Source: Gammaproteobacteria bacterium
GTDB lineage: Bacteria > Pseudomonadota > Gammaproteobacteria > Steroidobacterales > Steroidobacteraceae
DNA: 64,000 nucleotides
NCBI GenBank assembly: GCA_025358295.1
Contig: JANYJY010000009.1
Span: 62,001 to 126,000, forward strand
Direction of reading: 5' to 3'
Shown here: piece by piece, positions 9,662-19,581 of the stretch
Layout: each line of letters starts with the position of its first letter
Position numbering within the stretch: the stretch's first letter is position 1
Made by a program: the position numbers and the translations under genes
The notes under the pieces: generated by a model
Database searches by the model: none
Told to the model about the DNA's origin: nothing
The model's input: the letters and a program-made list of their open reading frames with translations, nothing else

Positions 9662-9982
9662 TCAAACCGACATATTCATTACTTGGGTGTAGGCGTCGAG
9701 GAGCTTGTTGCGCACCTCCGTCATGGCGTGAAAGGCGAGCCCCGCCTTCTGAACTTCCAGCATGACCTTGGTCAAGTCCACACTCTTGTCGCCCGCTTCG
9801 TAGGCGTTCGCCAGCGCGGTCGCCTGATTCTGCATGGTCGAGATCTGGTCCACCGAATTCTTCATCAGATTGGCAAAGTCGGAGGGTTGCGCACCTAACG
9901 CCGGCGTCTCGGGGGCGCCCGAGGCTCTGGCCTGCAGCGAGCGCATTTCCGCCAGCACGTGTTGTATTTGCATGCTGCTCAT
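9662..9982 (-). CDS. fliE: flagellar hook-basal body protein FliE
   Basis: FliE joins the MS ring to the proximal rod. The 106-residue protein has the family C-terminal core: FANLMKNSVDQISTMQNQA, then the GDKSVDLTKVMLEVQKAGLAFHAMTEVRNKLLDAYTQVMNM region. Its ATG lies only 3 bp after the fleR stop codon, so it is read from the fleSR transcript or from a promoter inside fleR; no clear GGC/TGC sigma54 site was seen just upstream. Confidence 0.96.
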   Translation of the reverse strand: MSSMQIQHVLAEMRSLQARASGAPETPALGAQPSDFANLMKNSVDQISTMQNQATALANAYEAGDKSVDLTKVMLEVQKAGLAFHAMTEVRNKLLDAYTQVMNMSV

Positions 9983-9985
9983 GGC

Positions 9986-11349
<1,364 letters not shown>

Positions 11350-11353
<4 letters not shown>

Positions 11354-12540
11354 GCAATAACCTCTGCGGGTAAATCGATGATGAAGGTGGCGCCTCCAGG
11401 AGCTTCCGCCAGGCTGACCGAACCCTGATGCGCCTCGACCACGGAGCGGACGATGGCGAGGCCGATGCCGTTGCCGCGCGTCCGAGTGGTGAAAAACGGC
11501 TCGAAAATTCTTTCGCGGATCAGCTCCGGCACGCCCGGACCGTTGTCGCTGACCACGATCTGCGCTCTGCCCTCGGCCGAGCGGCGCGCCAATAATTCCA
11601 AATCCAGGTCAGCGGTGGCCGCTTGCAAGGCGTTGGTCGCCAAATTCAATACCGCCGACACTAGCGACGGCGCGTTCGCGCGCACCATCAAGTCGGGAGC
11701 CTGTGTGCGGATGGTCAGGCGAATTCCGCTGCGCAGCGCCGGCCGCAGCCATTGCGCGACCTGTTCCAACACTGCGCTCACACTTACCTGCTCGCGCGCA
11801 GCGCCGCCGTGGGCGAAGGCCAACATGTCGTTGACCAGCGTGTCGAGCTGCTTGAGGCTGCCGACCGTTTTGTCCGCGCAACGCGCCAGACTCTCCGGTG
11901 TGCGCCCGGGCAGCGTCATCTGCGAAGCGTATAGCAGCGCCGCCGCCAGCGGCGTACGGATCTGGTGGGCGAGTGCCGCCGCCAATTCGCCCAAGGTCAG
12001 CAGGCGTTGCTGGCGGGTCAGAAATACCTGCATCAAATGCGATTCGGTCACGTCGGCCAGCAACACCACCTCGCCGCCGCTCTGCAATTCGCGGCGCGAA
12101 ACGTTGATGAATCTGCCGCTGCGAAGTTCGGTGTGTTCACCCGCAGCGGCGCTGACCGCCGCGCGCGCGAGCACCGCCGCAAAGGGTTGCGTGAACAGGG
12201 GTTCGCCAAGCAGTTCGGCTGCCGCGGGATTGCATTCCTGAATCGCGCCGTGAGCATCGAGCACCAGCACGCCGCCGGGTAAACCCGTGATCAGCGCCGA
12301 CAGACGCGCGGCGAGATGTTCTTTGCCGGCGTGCGCCTCGCTGAGCTCGGTGCGTAGCTGCGCCACCTGGGCGCGCAATGAATCGAACGAGCCGGACAGC
12401 TGTTCGGAGACCGAGCCGAAGGCGAGAAAGGCCGCCTGTAATTCGGAGCGCCGGTTTTCGATCACATCGAGTTTGGTGACTGCCATGGCGGAAGAAGAAA
12501 GCAACTTCTGTGCCTTGGCGGTATTTTCGACGTCTATCAA
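11350..12540 (-). CDS. fleS: flagellar sensor histidine kinase FleS
   Basis: The 396-residue cytoplasmic kinase has no membrane span. It has an N-terminal coiled coil, a PAS-like segment ([18 protein letters not shown]), the H-box [17 protein letters not shown] with the phospho-accepting His, and an HATPase domain (N-box [12 protein letters not shown]1 [10 protein letters not shown]2 [16 protein letters not shown]). It is partnered with FleR by a 4-bp overlap. The start used is TTG at 12540; no strong ribosome-binding site is visible, and ATG at 12486 is the main alternative. The input signal is unknown. Confidence 0.93.
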
Positions 12541-12562
12541 CCAGTTACGTTGATATCTACAC

Positions 12563-12579
12563 CGCTGGAAATACCAGCG
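12563..12579 (-). repeat. perfect hairpin between fleQ and fleS
   Basis: CGCTGG and CCAGCG form a perfect 6-bp stem around a 5-base loop in the short gap between the fleQ stop and the fleS start. No run of T follows on the minus strand, so it is not a classic intrinsic terminator. It could dampen read-through, stabilise an mRNA end or be a protein-binding palindrome. Confidence 0.6.
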
Positions 12580-12590
12580 TCAATAATTTG

Positions 12591-14138
12591 TCAGGCGCTG
12601 AGACGGTATTTGCGCAGCTTCTCGACGAGCGTCGTGCGCCGCATGCGCAGCAGCCGAGCGGCCTCGGCCACGGTTCCGTCTGCCTCGACCAGCGCTTTGC
12701 GAATCAGTCCGACTTCAATGGCCGACAGGTGATCCTTCAAATCCATGCCGCCGCGCGGAATTTGGAACCCCGCCAGTTGCGCGGTCGCTGCGAAAGCCGC
12801 GCTCTCCGCGAGCTCGGCGCCGCCCATGAATTCTTCGCCGTCGCCAAGATCAGCGGTCACCGCAAGTTCCGTCTCACCGGCCTCGAGCAATTCCTCGAGC
12901 AGCGCGGACGACGCGCGCCGGGTGGGCTTAGCATCTGACGCCGACGGCAGCATCCGCACGCCGCTGCCGAACCAGCCGTTGGCTGCCTGGTTGCGATACC
13001 GTTCCGGCAGGTCCGTCGCCGTGATGGTCTGGTCGGGAAATAGTATGGCCAGACGCTCGAGCAGATTGGCCAGTTCGCGTACGTTTCCCGGCCATTGATT
13101 GCGCGCCAGGCAATTCATCGCTTCTTTGTCGAGGCGAATGTTGCGGCCGGAGATTTGCCCCTGACGCTGCACCAGGTGATCGATCAGAACGGGCAGATCC
13201 TCGAGCCGCTCGCGCAGCGGCGGCATCTGCACGGGAAATACATTCAGGCGGTAGTAAAGGTCCTCGCGAAATCGGCCGGCGCTGATGGCGGCATCCAAGT
13301 CGCGATGTGTCGCAGCGATGATGCGAACATTGCAGCGGATGGTCCGATTGCTGCCGACTCGCTCGAAACTTCGTTCCTGCAGCACGCGCAGCAGCTTGAC
13401 CTGCATTTGCAGCGACATGTCGCCGATTTCGTCGAGAAAGAGGGTGCCGCCCTCGGCGAACTCGAAACGTCCCAAGCGCGTTGACAACGCGCCGGTGAAG
13501 GCGCCCTTCTCATGGCCGAATAATTCGCTTTCCAAAAGATCGGCGGGAATCGCGCCGCAATTCACAGGTACAAACGGGTGTCCGGTCCGGCCTGACAGCT
13601 CATGAACATGCCGCGCCACCATTTCCTTGCCGGTGCCGGATTCACCGAGAATCAGCACATTGGTGTCGAAGGGAGCGACCTTTTCGATCAGCTTGTGTAC
13701 ATCGCGCATGGGGCGTGAGGTGCCGCTGGGGCGGAAGCGGTGCGTTCCCGGCTGTGTCGGGTGCCCGTTGCGCACGCTCTGTGCCTGATTCAACACCGCC
13801 GACAGTCGGCGTTGCTTGACCGGCAATTCGAGGTGGAACCAAGGCAGGTCGCCGCTGCTCGCCGCGATTTTAGGCAGACCGTCGTTGCTGAGGTAAATAA
13901 CCGGAAGGGGCTGGGGCATGGAACGAAGCTGTGCGACCAGTGCCGGACCGGAGGCGGTGACCGTGTCTTTGCCGACGATGACGGCGATGCATTCCTGCGA
14001 CTCGCTGTGCGGCGAGCGGCGCAATTCCTCCAAGTCATGGACATGGAAGGGTTCCAGATCCAAAAAACGCAGCAGCGTTTGCAGAACTCGTGCCTCTGAA
14101 TCCGAGGCCTCGATCACAATAACTTTGGCATCTGCCAC
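12591..14138 (-). CDS. fleQ: flagellar master regulator FleQ (sigma54 activator)
   Basis: FleQ is the class I activator of flagellar genes and, in Pseudomonas, a c-di-GMP-binding regulator. The protein has an N-terminal degenerate receiver-like (FleQ) domain, an AAA+ domain with Walker [20 protein letters not shown] and a GAFTGA loop in [13 protein letters not shown], and a C-terminal Fis helix-turn-helix ([21 protein letters not shown]). I place the start at GTG 14138 because AAGGAG lies 9 nt upstream; an in-frame GTG at 14180 would add 14 residues. It heads the fleQ-fleSR-fliE-J stretch. Confidence 0.94.
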   Translation of the reverse strand: MADAKVIVIEASDSEARVLQTLLRFLDLEPFHVHDLEELRRSPHSESQECIAVIVGKDTVTASGPALVAQLRSMPQPLPVIYLSNDGLPKIAASSGDLPWFHLELPVKQRRLSAVLNQAQSVRNGHPTQPGTHRFRPSGTSRPMRDVHKLIEKVAPFDTNVLILGESGTGKEMVARHVHELSGRTGHPFVPVNCGAIPADLLESELFGHEKGAFTGALSTRLGRFEFAEGGTLFLDEIGDMSLQMQVKLLRVLQERSFERVGSNRTIRCNVRIIAATHRDLDAAISAGRFREDLYYRLNVFPVQMPPLRERLEDLPVLIDHLVQRQGQISGRNIRLDKEAMNCLARNQWPGNVRELANLLERLAILFPDQTITATDLPERYRNQAANGWFGSGVRMLPSASDAKPTRRASSALLEELLEAGETELAVTADLGDGEEFMGGAELAESAAFAATAQLAGFQIPRGGMDLKDHLSAIEVGLIRKALVEADGTVAEAARLLRMRRTTLVEKLRKYRLSA

Positions 14139-14351
14139 GTTTCGGGGCTCCTTCCCGTTAAAAAGTGTGACGGAGTCCACACATCTCTGGTTCCGTCTTA
14201 AGCTTTACGCCTAACCCTTTGACATATCTCACTCAATTTCAGGCTGGGCCACATACTAACTGATGAGGTTGTGAGAAAAGAACTTGGCAAACCCCCGCAA
14301 CAGATGTAAGGGGATCTCGCAAAAAAGGGTGCGGTGATTTGCTAGGGGGAA

Positions 14352-14912
14352 CTAGCCGGCGGCGAGGCGAGCGCCTGCCACGAGCCGGCGATGATGCCGA
14401 AAAATGAGCTTGTCGAGCTGTTCTACCACGGCATCGCTCGTGCCGCTGAAGCGAAATTGCGCGACGCGCGATTCATCCTGCATTCGCTCGCCGGCGACCA
14501 CGCAGGGAAACTTGACGGCTTGCGGCAGCGCCGAATTAATGTACACAGATAATAGGCCGGTGCTCCCCACCGCGGGAATCTGCTCAGCGAACCATTCCAA
14601 GGCACGCGAAGTCAGCCTGACGCGTTGCGGTGGAGGCAGGCCACTGTTGCGCAGGGCCAGCTCGGAAGTGAGCCGCAACAGGATATTCACTTTGTATTCT
14701 AGCCGCTGCAGCTCCTGCACCAGGGCGGGGGATTCATCCTTGAGCGCCTCGTGCACCCGCACTTCGTCCAGGGAAGCTTCGGCGCCGAGGAGCTGGTGGT
14801 TGTCGGCATTCAGGCGTGCGAGGGTCAAGCCTTCCGCGAGAGGACCCGCGGTCCACACGACGGGCAGCGCTTCCTCGAATACAAGACCATCGCCGAGAAA
14901 TGACTCAGGCAT
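14352..14912 (-). CDS. atypical PilZ-domain protein of the flagellar cluster
   Basis: The 186-residue protein sits in the fliD-S-T unit. It has an N-terminal beta-rich segment, a long central helix (EVRVHEALKDESPALVQELQRLEYKVNILLRLTSEL) and a PilZ-like barrel. In the barrel, the segment RVRLTSRALEWFAEQ occupies the place of the usual N-x-S-x-x-G loop. The canonical c-di-GMP ligands (RxxxR and D/NxSxxG) are not visible, so it resembles the helical, non-canonical PilZ proteins known from xanthomonads. The likely role is an adaptor in motility control; c-di-GMP binding is doubtful. The PilZ call is by fold pattern and gene context. Confidence 0.65.
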   Translation of the reverse strand: MPESFLGDGLVFEEALPVVWTAGPLAEGLTLARLNADNHQLLGAEASLDEVRVHEALKDESPALVQELQRLEYKVNILLRLTSELALRNSGLPPPQRVRLTSRALEWFAEQIPAVGSTGLLSVYINSALPQAVKFPCVVAGERMQDESRVAQFRFSGTSDAVVEQLDKLIFRHHRRLVAGARLAAG

Positions 14913-14941
14913 GTGTCCCCGTCTTGAAACTCGGGATGAAT

Positions 14942-15262
14942 CTAGCGAGGCAGCCGGGTTGCAGAGTAGGCATCTAGCGCACGCCGACCGACGGAAGCCA
15001 TATCCAGCTCACGTATCTTGCCTCTGCGGCGGTGTTCCAAATGGCCGATCGCCTTATCGTTGAGTTCAGCAATACTTTGCAGCAACAATTGATCGTTCGC
15101 ATCGATTTGTGTGGATCTCTGCCCCACTGATTCTAGCAGTTGCATGCGCATAGCGTCGAGGTTCGCGGCCAGTTGCACATCGCCAAGCTCCGCGACAGTG
15201 AGCAACTCACGTGACAGTTGTAGTGCCCGTTCGAGTTCCGCGCTTGATTCAGCGCCGGTCAC
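14942..15262 (-). CDS. fliT: flagellar chaperone FliT-like protein
   Basis: This 106-residue, mostly helical protein lies directly behind fliS. FliT-type proteins are export chaperones for the cap protein FliD. I choose GTG at 15262, whose bases overlap the fliS TGA (GTGA), a classic translational-coupling arrangement; an upstream ATG at 15289 would instead overlap fliS by 31 bp. Sequence similarity in FliT is weak, so the identity rests on size, helicity (ELERALQLSRELLTVAELGD) and the fliD-fliS-fliT order. Confidence 0.7.
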   Translation of the reverse strand: MTGAESSAELERALQLSRELLTVAELGDVQLAANLDAMRMQLLESVGQRSTQIDANDQLLLQSIAELNDKAIGHLEHRRRGKIRELDMASVGRRALDAYSATRLPR

Positions 15263-15672
15263 CGGTTGTCCGTGACGATTTGATCCCAACCGAATTTTAT
15301 CTCATTCACCAGCTTGGCGACTTCCGCAACGACCGACGTGTCATTGGTGGCATTGGCCAGAGTCAGTCTGCCCAACATATAAACGTACAACGCCCGCAGA
15401 TTCTCGGCGATTTGACCGCCGCGCTCCATGTCGAGGCTGGCGTCAAGTTGGCCGATGAGGCGGATGGCCTTGCCCATGGCCGCCCCTTTGGCGACGACAT
15501 CGCTCAATGGACGATTGTCCGTGATGCGCTCCATACAGCCTTGCGCAATCGCAAGATTTGACAGTACATGCTCGAACATAATCTGCACGAGCCGGGTGGG
15601 ACTGGCGTCTGCGACCAACCCGTGACTTCGCACGGCACGGTACTGGGCCGCCGCTCTATTCGATTGCATCAT
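15259..15672 (-). CDS. fliS: flagellin chaperone FliS
   Basis: FliS caps the C-terminus of flagellin and keeps it unfolded for export. The 137-residue protein has the family pattern YRAVRSHGLVADASPTRLVQIMFEHVLSNLAIA near the N-terminus, then GKAIRLIGQLDASLDMERGG and the LYVYMLGRLTLANATND helix. Length matches. It follows fliD by 9 bp. Confidence 0.95.
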   Translation of the reverse strand: MMQSNRAAAQYRAVRSHGLVADASPTRLVQIMFEHVLSNLAIAQGCMERITDNRPLSDVVAKGAAMGKAIRLIGQLDASLDMERGGQIAENLRALYVYMLGRLTLANATNDTSVVAEVAKLVNEIKFGWDQIVTDNR

Positions 15673-15681
15673 GGCCTACCC

Positions 15682-17124
15682 CTAGCCGCCGGTGCTCAAA
15701 GTGCCGCTGCCCAAGCCGGTGCTCTGTGAAGTGCTGCCGCCTGAAGTCGACCCAGTGCCCGTGTTGAAAGCCTGCGTGAGGTAGGTTTGGGTCTGCTTCA
15801 GCAAGGCGACGGCCGTATCCATGGCGTTGTACTCCTGAGTCAGCGTGGCGGAATAGATCGCCAGCCGAGCCTTGAGGGCGGCTTGTTGCTTAGACACGTC
15901 GCTCAAACCGGATTGCAGTCCTTTATTGACCGTATCCAGCAATCCGCCGGCCTGAGTGTATCCAGTGACGAGAGTATTGATCTGGGTGGCAATGCCCTTG
16001 GTGCCGCCCAGCAATTGACTGATTGAACCCACATTGGCGATGAGCGCATTGCCCAGCGTCGTCGCATTGGTGCTGTAGGTGCCTTGCGGGTTCGCCGTGA
16101 TTCCGAGATCGGTCAAGGACCGAGCGCCGCCGGCAATGCTGGTATTGACCTGCCCGAGAATTTTTGACAGCTGATTTTGGAATGACAGCAACGTCTGATT
16201 GCCGAGCAAGGGGCCGGCTGCCTTGGTCGCGACGTTGTAGCCCGTCAGACTGTGGATGCTGGTCAGCAGCCCGTTGAGCGCAGTCACGAAAGTCGATATG
16301 GAAGTCTGTGCTCCCGTGGTGTCGTTGCCTATCGTTAAAGTCGTCGGCGTGTTGACGGCCGTCGTTTTCAATAGATTCAACGTCACGCCGCCGATGACCG
16401 AACTCACGAGGTTGCTCGCGCTCGCCGCGGCAAAACCGTTGACGGTAAAGTTGGCATCCTGCGCTGCCTGTGTCTGCGTCAAGTTCGTGGTGCCATGCGC
16501 CGGATCGTAGACCAGAGAGGCGAGACCACCGTCACCCCCGGATTGGGTCACCGTGATGGCATTAGCGGCACCGGTCGACGAACCGGACAGTACCAGTCGC
16601 GCGCCGGCCGTGGTGGTCAGAATACTGGCCCTGACGCCGGGATTGTTGGTGGCTCCGTTGATCGCAGCGACGATGCCGCCGAGAGAATTAGTCGTTGAAT
16701 CAATGGTAATCGTCGTGGATGCGCCGCCCACGACGATGGTCAACGACCCAGTGCCGATTATCGAGTTGGCATTCAGAACGGGCGCCGACGAGAGGCTGGC
16801 GGCGGTGGCCAGATTCTGCACTTGCAGCGAATATTGGCCGGCGATTGCCGTCGAAGTCGCCGTCGCCGTCGCGATGTTCGTATCCGCCAAAGTCGCGGTC
16901 CGGCCCGACAACTTGGTCGGGTCCTGAAGGGTGGTTAAAGTTGCCTGCAACGTCGCAAGCGCGCTGCTTAAAGTGCCGAATGCTGACACCTGCGCGGTCA
17001 ACGCCGTTTGGCGACGGTTCAGCGCATTGGTTTCCGCCGCACCCGCGGAGGTCGTGAGCGAGGACACGATAGCGTTGATATCGAGGCCGGATCCAATACC
17101 GGTGGATGAAATGGCTGAGCTCAT
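15682..17124 (-). CDS. fliD: flagellar filament cap protein FliD
   Basis: FliD caps the growing filament and helps flagellin fold into place. The 480-residue protein has the N-terminal IGSGLDINAIVSSLTTSAGA motif and a coiled start, a variable exposed middle region rich in Thr/Ala/Gly, and a helical C-terminal part (LARLAIYSATLTQEYNAMDTAVALLKQTQTYL type). A FliA-type promoter lies 32-58 bp upstream, which places fliD in the late class. Confidence 0.96.
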   Translation of the reverse strand: MSSAISSTGIGSGLDINAIVSSLTTSAGAAETNALNRRQTALTAQVSAFGTLSSALATLQATLTTLQDPTKLSGRTATLADTNIATATATSTAIAGQYSLQVQNLATAASLSSAPVLNANSIIGTGSLTIVVGGASTTITIDSTTNSLGGIVAAINGATNNPGVRASILTTTAGARLVLSGSSTGAANAITVTQSGGDGGLASLVYDPAHGTTNLTQTQAAQDANFTVNGFAAASASNLVSSVIGGVTLNLLKTTAVNTPTTLTIGNDTTGAQTSISTFVTALNGLLTSIHSLTGYNVATKAAGPLLGNQTLLSFQNQLSKILGQVNTSIAGGARSLTDLGITANPQGTYSTNATTLGNALIANVGSISQLLGGTKGIATQINTLVTGYTQAGGLLDTVNKGLQSGLSDVSKQQAALKARLAIYSATLTQEYNAMDTAVALLKQTQTYLTQAFNTGTGSTSGGSTSQSTGLGSGTLSTGG

Positions 17125-17155
17125 AAAGTCCTCGGGCGCAATCGTCTTGAATGAA

Positions 17156-17182
17156 CTATCGGCAAATCACCTGCAGACTTAA
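17156..17182 (-). promoter_or_regulatory. FliA (sigma28) promoter of fliD-fliS-fliT
   Basis: On the minus strand TTAAGTCT, exactly 11 bases, then GCCGATAG. The -10 element matches the FliA consensus GCCGATAA at seven of eight positions and the spacing is exact; the -35 is a weaker match to TAAAGTTT. It points into fliD. Confidence 0.75.
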
Positions 17183-17227
17183 GCAAGAGGCATACCAATT
17201 CACCATACCGATCGCCTTAGCCCTAGC

Positions 17228-17632
17228 TCAGACGCGGCTGTTGATCAGAATCCCAGACAAGGCTCCAGAAATGCCCAACCCGCGTACCAACGAGGCAAAT
17301 TCGGACGCTGGATACTCGCCAATGACATCGCCGGAGTCGGGATTGACCTCTTGGATCAACTGACGACCCGAAGAGGCATCCAATCGGTATTGATTGGGAC
17401 GACCCGATTCATGAGCGTATTTGTTCAACTGCGCGGTCAGCGCACTCAAATCCGGTTCATGCTTTTCTTCAACCGCAGGAGGGACCACATGCCCCGCCGT
17501 CGCGGCCGAACCGTGCCCACCGGCCGGCAAGGACTTGCCGCCCGTAGTTTTGAATACTGCCGTTATCGGCGCCTGACTTCCGTGCACTGGGCGCGTCACG
17601 GCACCGTTTACCGGTATTCCGTCGCTCGCCAT
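17228..17632 (-). CDS. flaG: FlaG-family protein
   Basis: The 134-residue protein has a low-complexity, probably disordered N-terminus and a C-terminal FlaG domain: ALTAQLNKYAHESGRPNQYRLDASSGRQLIQEVNPDSGDVIGEYP. The pattern of a beta-rich element ending in V-x-D-x-x-x-G-x-V-I-x-x-x-P is typical. FlaG proteins influence filament length in some bacteria; the mechanism is not settled. It lies between flagellin and fliD, as in other polar flagellar clusters. Confidence 0.88.
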   Translation of the reverse strand: MASDGIPVNGAVTRPVHGSQAPITAVFKTTGGKSLPAGGHGSAATAGHVVPPAVEEKHEPDLSALTAQLNKYAHESGRPNQYRLDASSGRQLIQEVNPDSGDVIGEYPASEFASLVRGLGISGALSGILINSRV

Positions 17633-17692
17633 GTGTTCACCTATTTCGAGAAAAAATGCTGCCCGCTCCGGGGCCTAAACCTTTCCTGAAAG

Positions 17693-17724
17693 GCTACTGC
17701 CCGGGTTTGCACCCGAGCAGTAGC
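17693..17724 (-). terminator. terminator hairpin after flagellin
   Basis: Just downstream of the flagellin stop, GCTACTGC and its neighbours pair with GCAGTAGC to give a stem of about 14 bp, with one mismatch, around a 4-base loop. The T-tract is short (CTTT), so it may act both as terminator and as a 3'-end stabiliser for an abundant mRNA. Confidence 0.75.
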
Positions 17725-17756
17725 AATCAACTCAACTTACCTAACTGTTTCGGCTA

Positions 17757-19214
17757 TTACTGCAAAAGCTTGAGGATCAATTGCGGCTGATTGTTGGCCT
17801 GCGCCAAAATCGAGATACCCGCCTGTTGCAACACGTTGGACTGGGTCAACTTGGCGGTTTCAGCCGCAAAGTCCGCGTCCTGAATGGTGCTGCGCGAGGA
17901 GGTCAAGTTCTGCACGGTAGACTGCAGATTCTTGACCGTCGAGGTGAAGCGATTCTGGATGGCGCCCAACTGACTCTGGAAGGCACTGACGGTAGCCAGC
18001 GCGGAATCCACCGCGGCAATCGTGCTGTTGGCGCTGCCGACGGTCAACACGTTGGCGTTGGCGAGCGTTTGAGCGTTCAAGGATATCGTCTGGCCACCGG
18101 CCGTATAGCCGATATCCGCCGAACCCGCGCCGCCGATCACGATATTGCTCGCCGCCGACAAGGTAATCTTGCCCGAGGTCGCAGCAGCAATGCCTGAACC
18201 GGTACCCGAAGCCACGCCCGCTCCGACGGTCTCGGTGACGTTGACGTCGCGGCCGTCAGCGGCCGTCAGTTGCAATGCACCCGTCCCGCTCAAGCTCGCA
18301 GTGACGCCGGTCTGTGCTGAGTACAAATTGATCTGCGTAGCCACGGATGACCCGGTCAATGTCTGGCCGAGCGCCACATTGGTACCGGCCGCGTAAATGT
18401 CTACGTTATTAATTTTCAACGCATAGGTCGAGGTGCCTGAGGCTGCGCCCGTAATGGTCGAGAACGCACCGGCCGCGGTTGCCACGGTATCGGCACTGGC
18501 CGTCAAGCCCGCAACGCCCGCCGCATTGATGGCCTGAACCTTGGCGTAGGCGGAAGCCGCCGTCTGGCCAGCGGCCGCGCCGGCCGAGCCGACGACGCTT
18601 GCGCCGACAGTCGCAGCGGTTCCCGTGCCCACCTGGAGGGTCAAATTGCTACCAGTCAGCGCAGTCGCCGTGACCACACCGCCCTGCAGGCTGGCGACTT
18701 GGCCGATTTGGTCGGCTCGTACGCCCTGCGCCAAGTTAATGGAAATCGTATTGCCGACATTGGCACCGACTTGGAAGGTCGTGACGCCGCTGCTGCCGTC
18801 CAGCACCTTCGTTCCATTGAACGAGGTCTGCGATGCAATACGCGTGATTTCCGCGATCTGTTGCTGCACCTGGGCATCGAGAGCGGCACGGTCAGCGGCG
18901 CTGTTCGAGCCGTTCGCCGATTCGACCGAGAGGGTACGAATGCTCTGCAAGGCATCGGTCAGGGTCGACAAGGCGCCGCCCGCAGTCTGCGCTTCCGAGA
19001 CGGCGTCGTTCGCATTGTTGACGGCCTGGTTGGTGCCGTTGATTTGAGTCGTGAACTGCTGGCTGATCGCAAGGCCCGCGGCATCGTCCGCGGCGCTATT
19101 GATGCGCAAGCCAGAGGACAGGCGCTGTAACGCCTGAGACAAGGTCGCCTTCGAGTTCGTCAAGTTGCGCTGCGCGTTGAGCGAATCGATATTGGTATTA
19201 AGTGTTAATGCCAT
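17757..19214 (-). CDS. fliC: flagellin
   Basis: Filament subunit of 485 residues. The conserved N-terminal D0/D1 helices (ALTLNTNIDSLNAQRNL, then LSQALQRLSSGLRINSAADD) and the C-terminal D1/D0 helices (FQSQLGAIQNRF, then AGISILAQANNQPQ) flank a Thr/Ala/Gly-rich variable domain exposed on the filament surface. The start is ATG at 19214 with AGGAG eight bases upstream; a longer open frame upstream is non-coding leader. It has its own FliA promoter and terminator, so it is a single-gene late transcript. Confidence 0.97.
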   Translation of the reverse strand: MALTLNTNIDSLNAQRNLTNSKATLSQALQRLSSGLRINSAADDAAGLAISQQFTTQINGTNQAVNNANDAVSEAQTAGGALSTLTDALQSIRTLSVESANGSNSAADRAALDAQVQQQIAEITRIASQTSFNGTKVLDGSSGVTTFQVGANVGNTISINLAQGVRADQIGQVASLQGGVVTATALTGSNLTLQVGTGTAATVGASVVGSAGAAAGQTAASAYAKVQAINAAGVAGLTASADTVATAAGAFSTITGAASGTSTYALKINNVDIYAAGTNVALGQTLTGSSVATQINLYSAQTGVTASLSGTGALQLTAADGRDVNVTETVGAGVASGTGSGIAAATSGKITLSAASNIVIGGAGSADIGYTAGGQTISLNAQTLANANVLTVGSANSTIAAVDSALATVSAFQSQLGAIQNRFTSTVKNLQSTVQNLTSSRSTIQDADFAAETAKLTQSNVLQQAGISILAQANNQPQLILKLLQ

Positions 19215-19309
19215 TTTGAAACTCCTGAAAGTTGATCCACCGGCCCATCCGGCCCTAAAAGCTTCTGTGCCCACTTCACCCGCCGAGCGGGCGGACCGGT
19301 GAACACTCA
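19215..19309 (-). promoter_or_regulatory. flagellin mRNA leader with possible CsrA-type GGA sites
   Basis: From the predicted FliA start to the ATG the leader is about 95 nt. It contains three GGA motifs: one in the Shine-Dalgarno (AGGAG), one at about 19235, and one at 19248 presented in a GGCC-loop-GGCC hairpin (19242-19254). An upstream CCCGC/GCGGG hairpin precedes them. GGA in a hairpin loop plus GGA in the ribosome site is the standard CsrA/Rsm target layout. Binding is inference. Confidence 0.45.
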
Positions 19310-19315
19310 GAAGGT

Positions 19316-19342
19316 TTATCGGAAGGCGGGCAGGGTTCTTGA
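19316..19342 (-). promoter_or_regulatory. FliA (sigma28) promoter of flagellin
   Basis: On the minus strand TCAAG, 15 bases, then CCGATAA. This matches the sigma28 pattern used for flagellin genes in pseudomonads and other gammaproteobacteria, and sits about 100 bp before the flagellin ATG. Confidence 0.8.
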
Positions 19343-19581
19343 GGAGAATCTTTTGATGCTGGCGGAGTCTTTTTGGCGCCAAGTCACAGTTTTGACCTGT
19401 CGTATTTGACAGTGGCGACTGCACTGCGGGTGGCCGGAAGGCCAGCTTGCCCCCCCGGCCCATCCCTTAGCGGCGATGATCTGGATTTTTGGAGTATAAT
19501 TCAGTCGCTTTTTTTACCAAGCCGCAATCCTCAAGTCCTTGAGGTTTGCGTGCCCAAACCCCGCCAAGGCTTGAAAACACG

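Noticed and set aside
17757..19463. Flagellin read from a start near 19463
   Set aside because: The upstream 83 codons cover the leader and FliA promoter; the conserved N-terminus and ribosome site fix the start at 19214.
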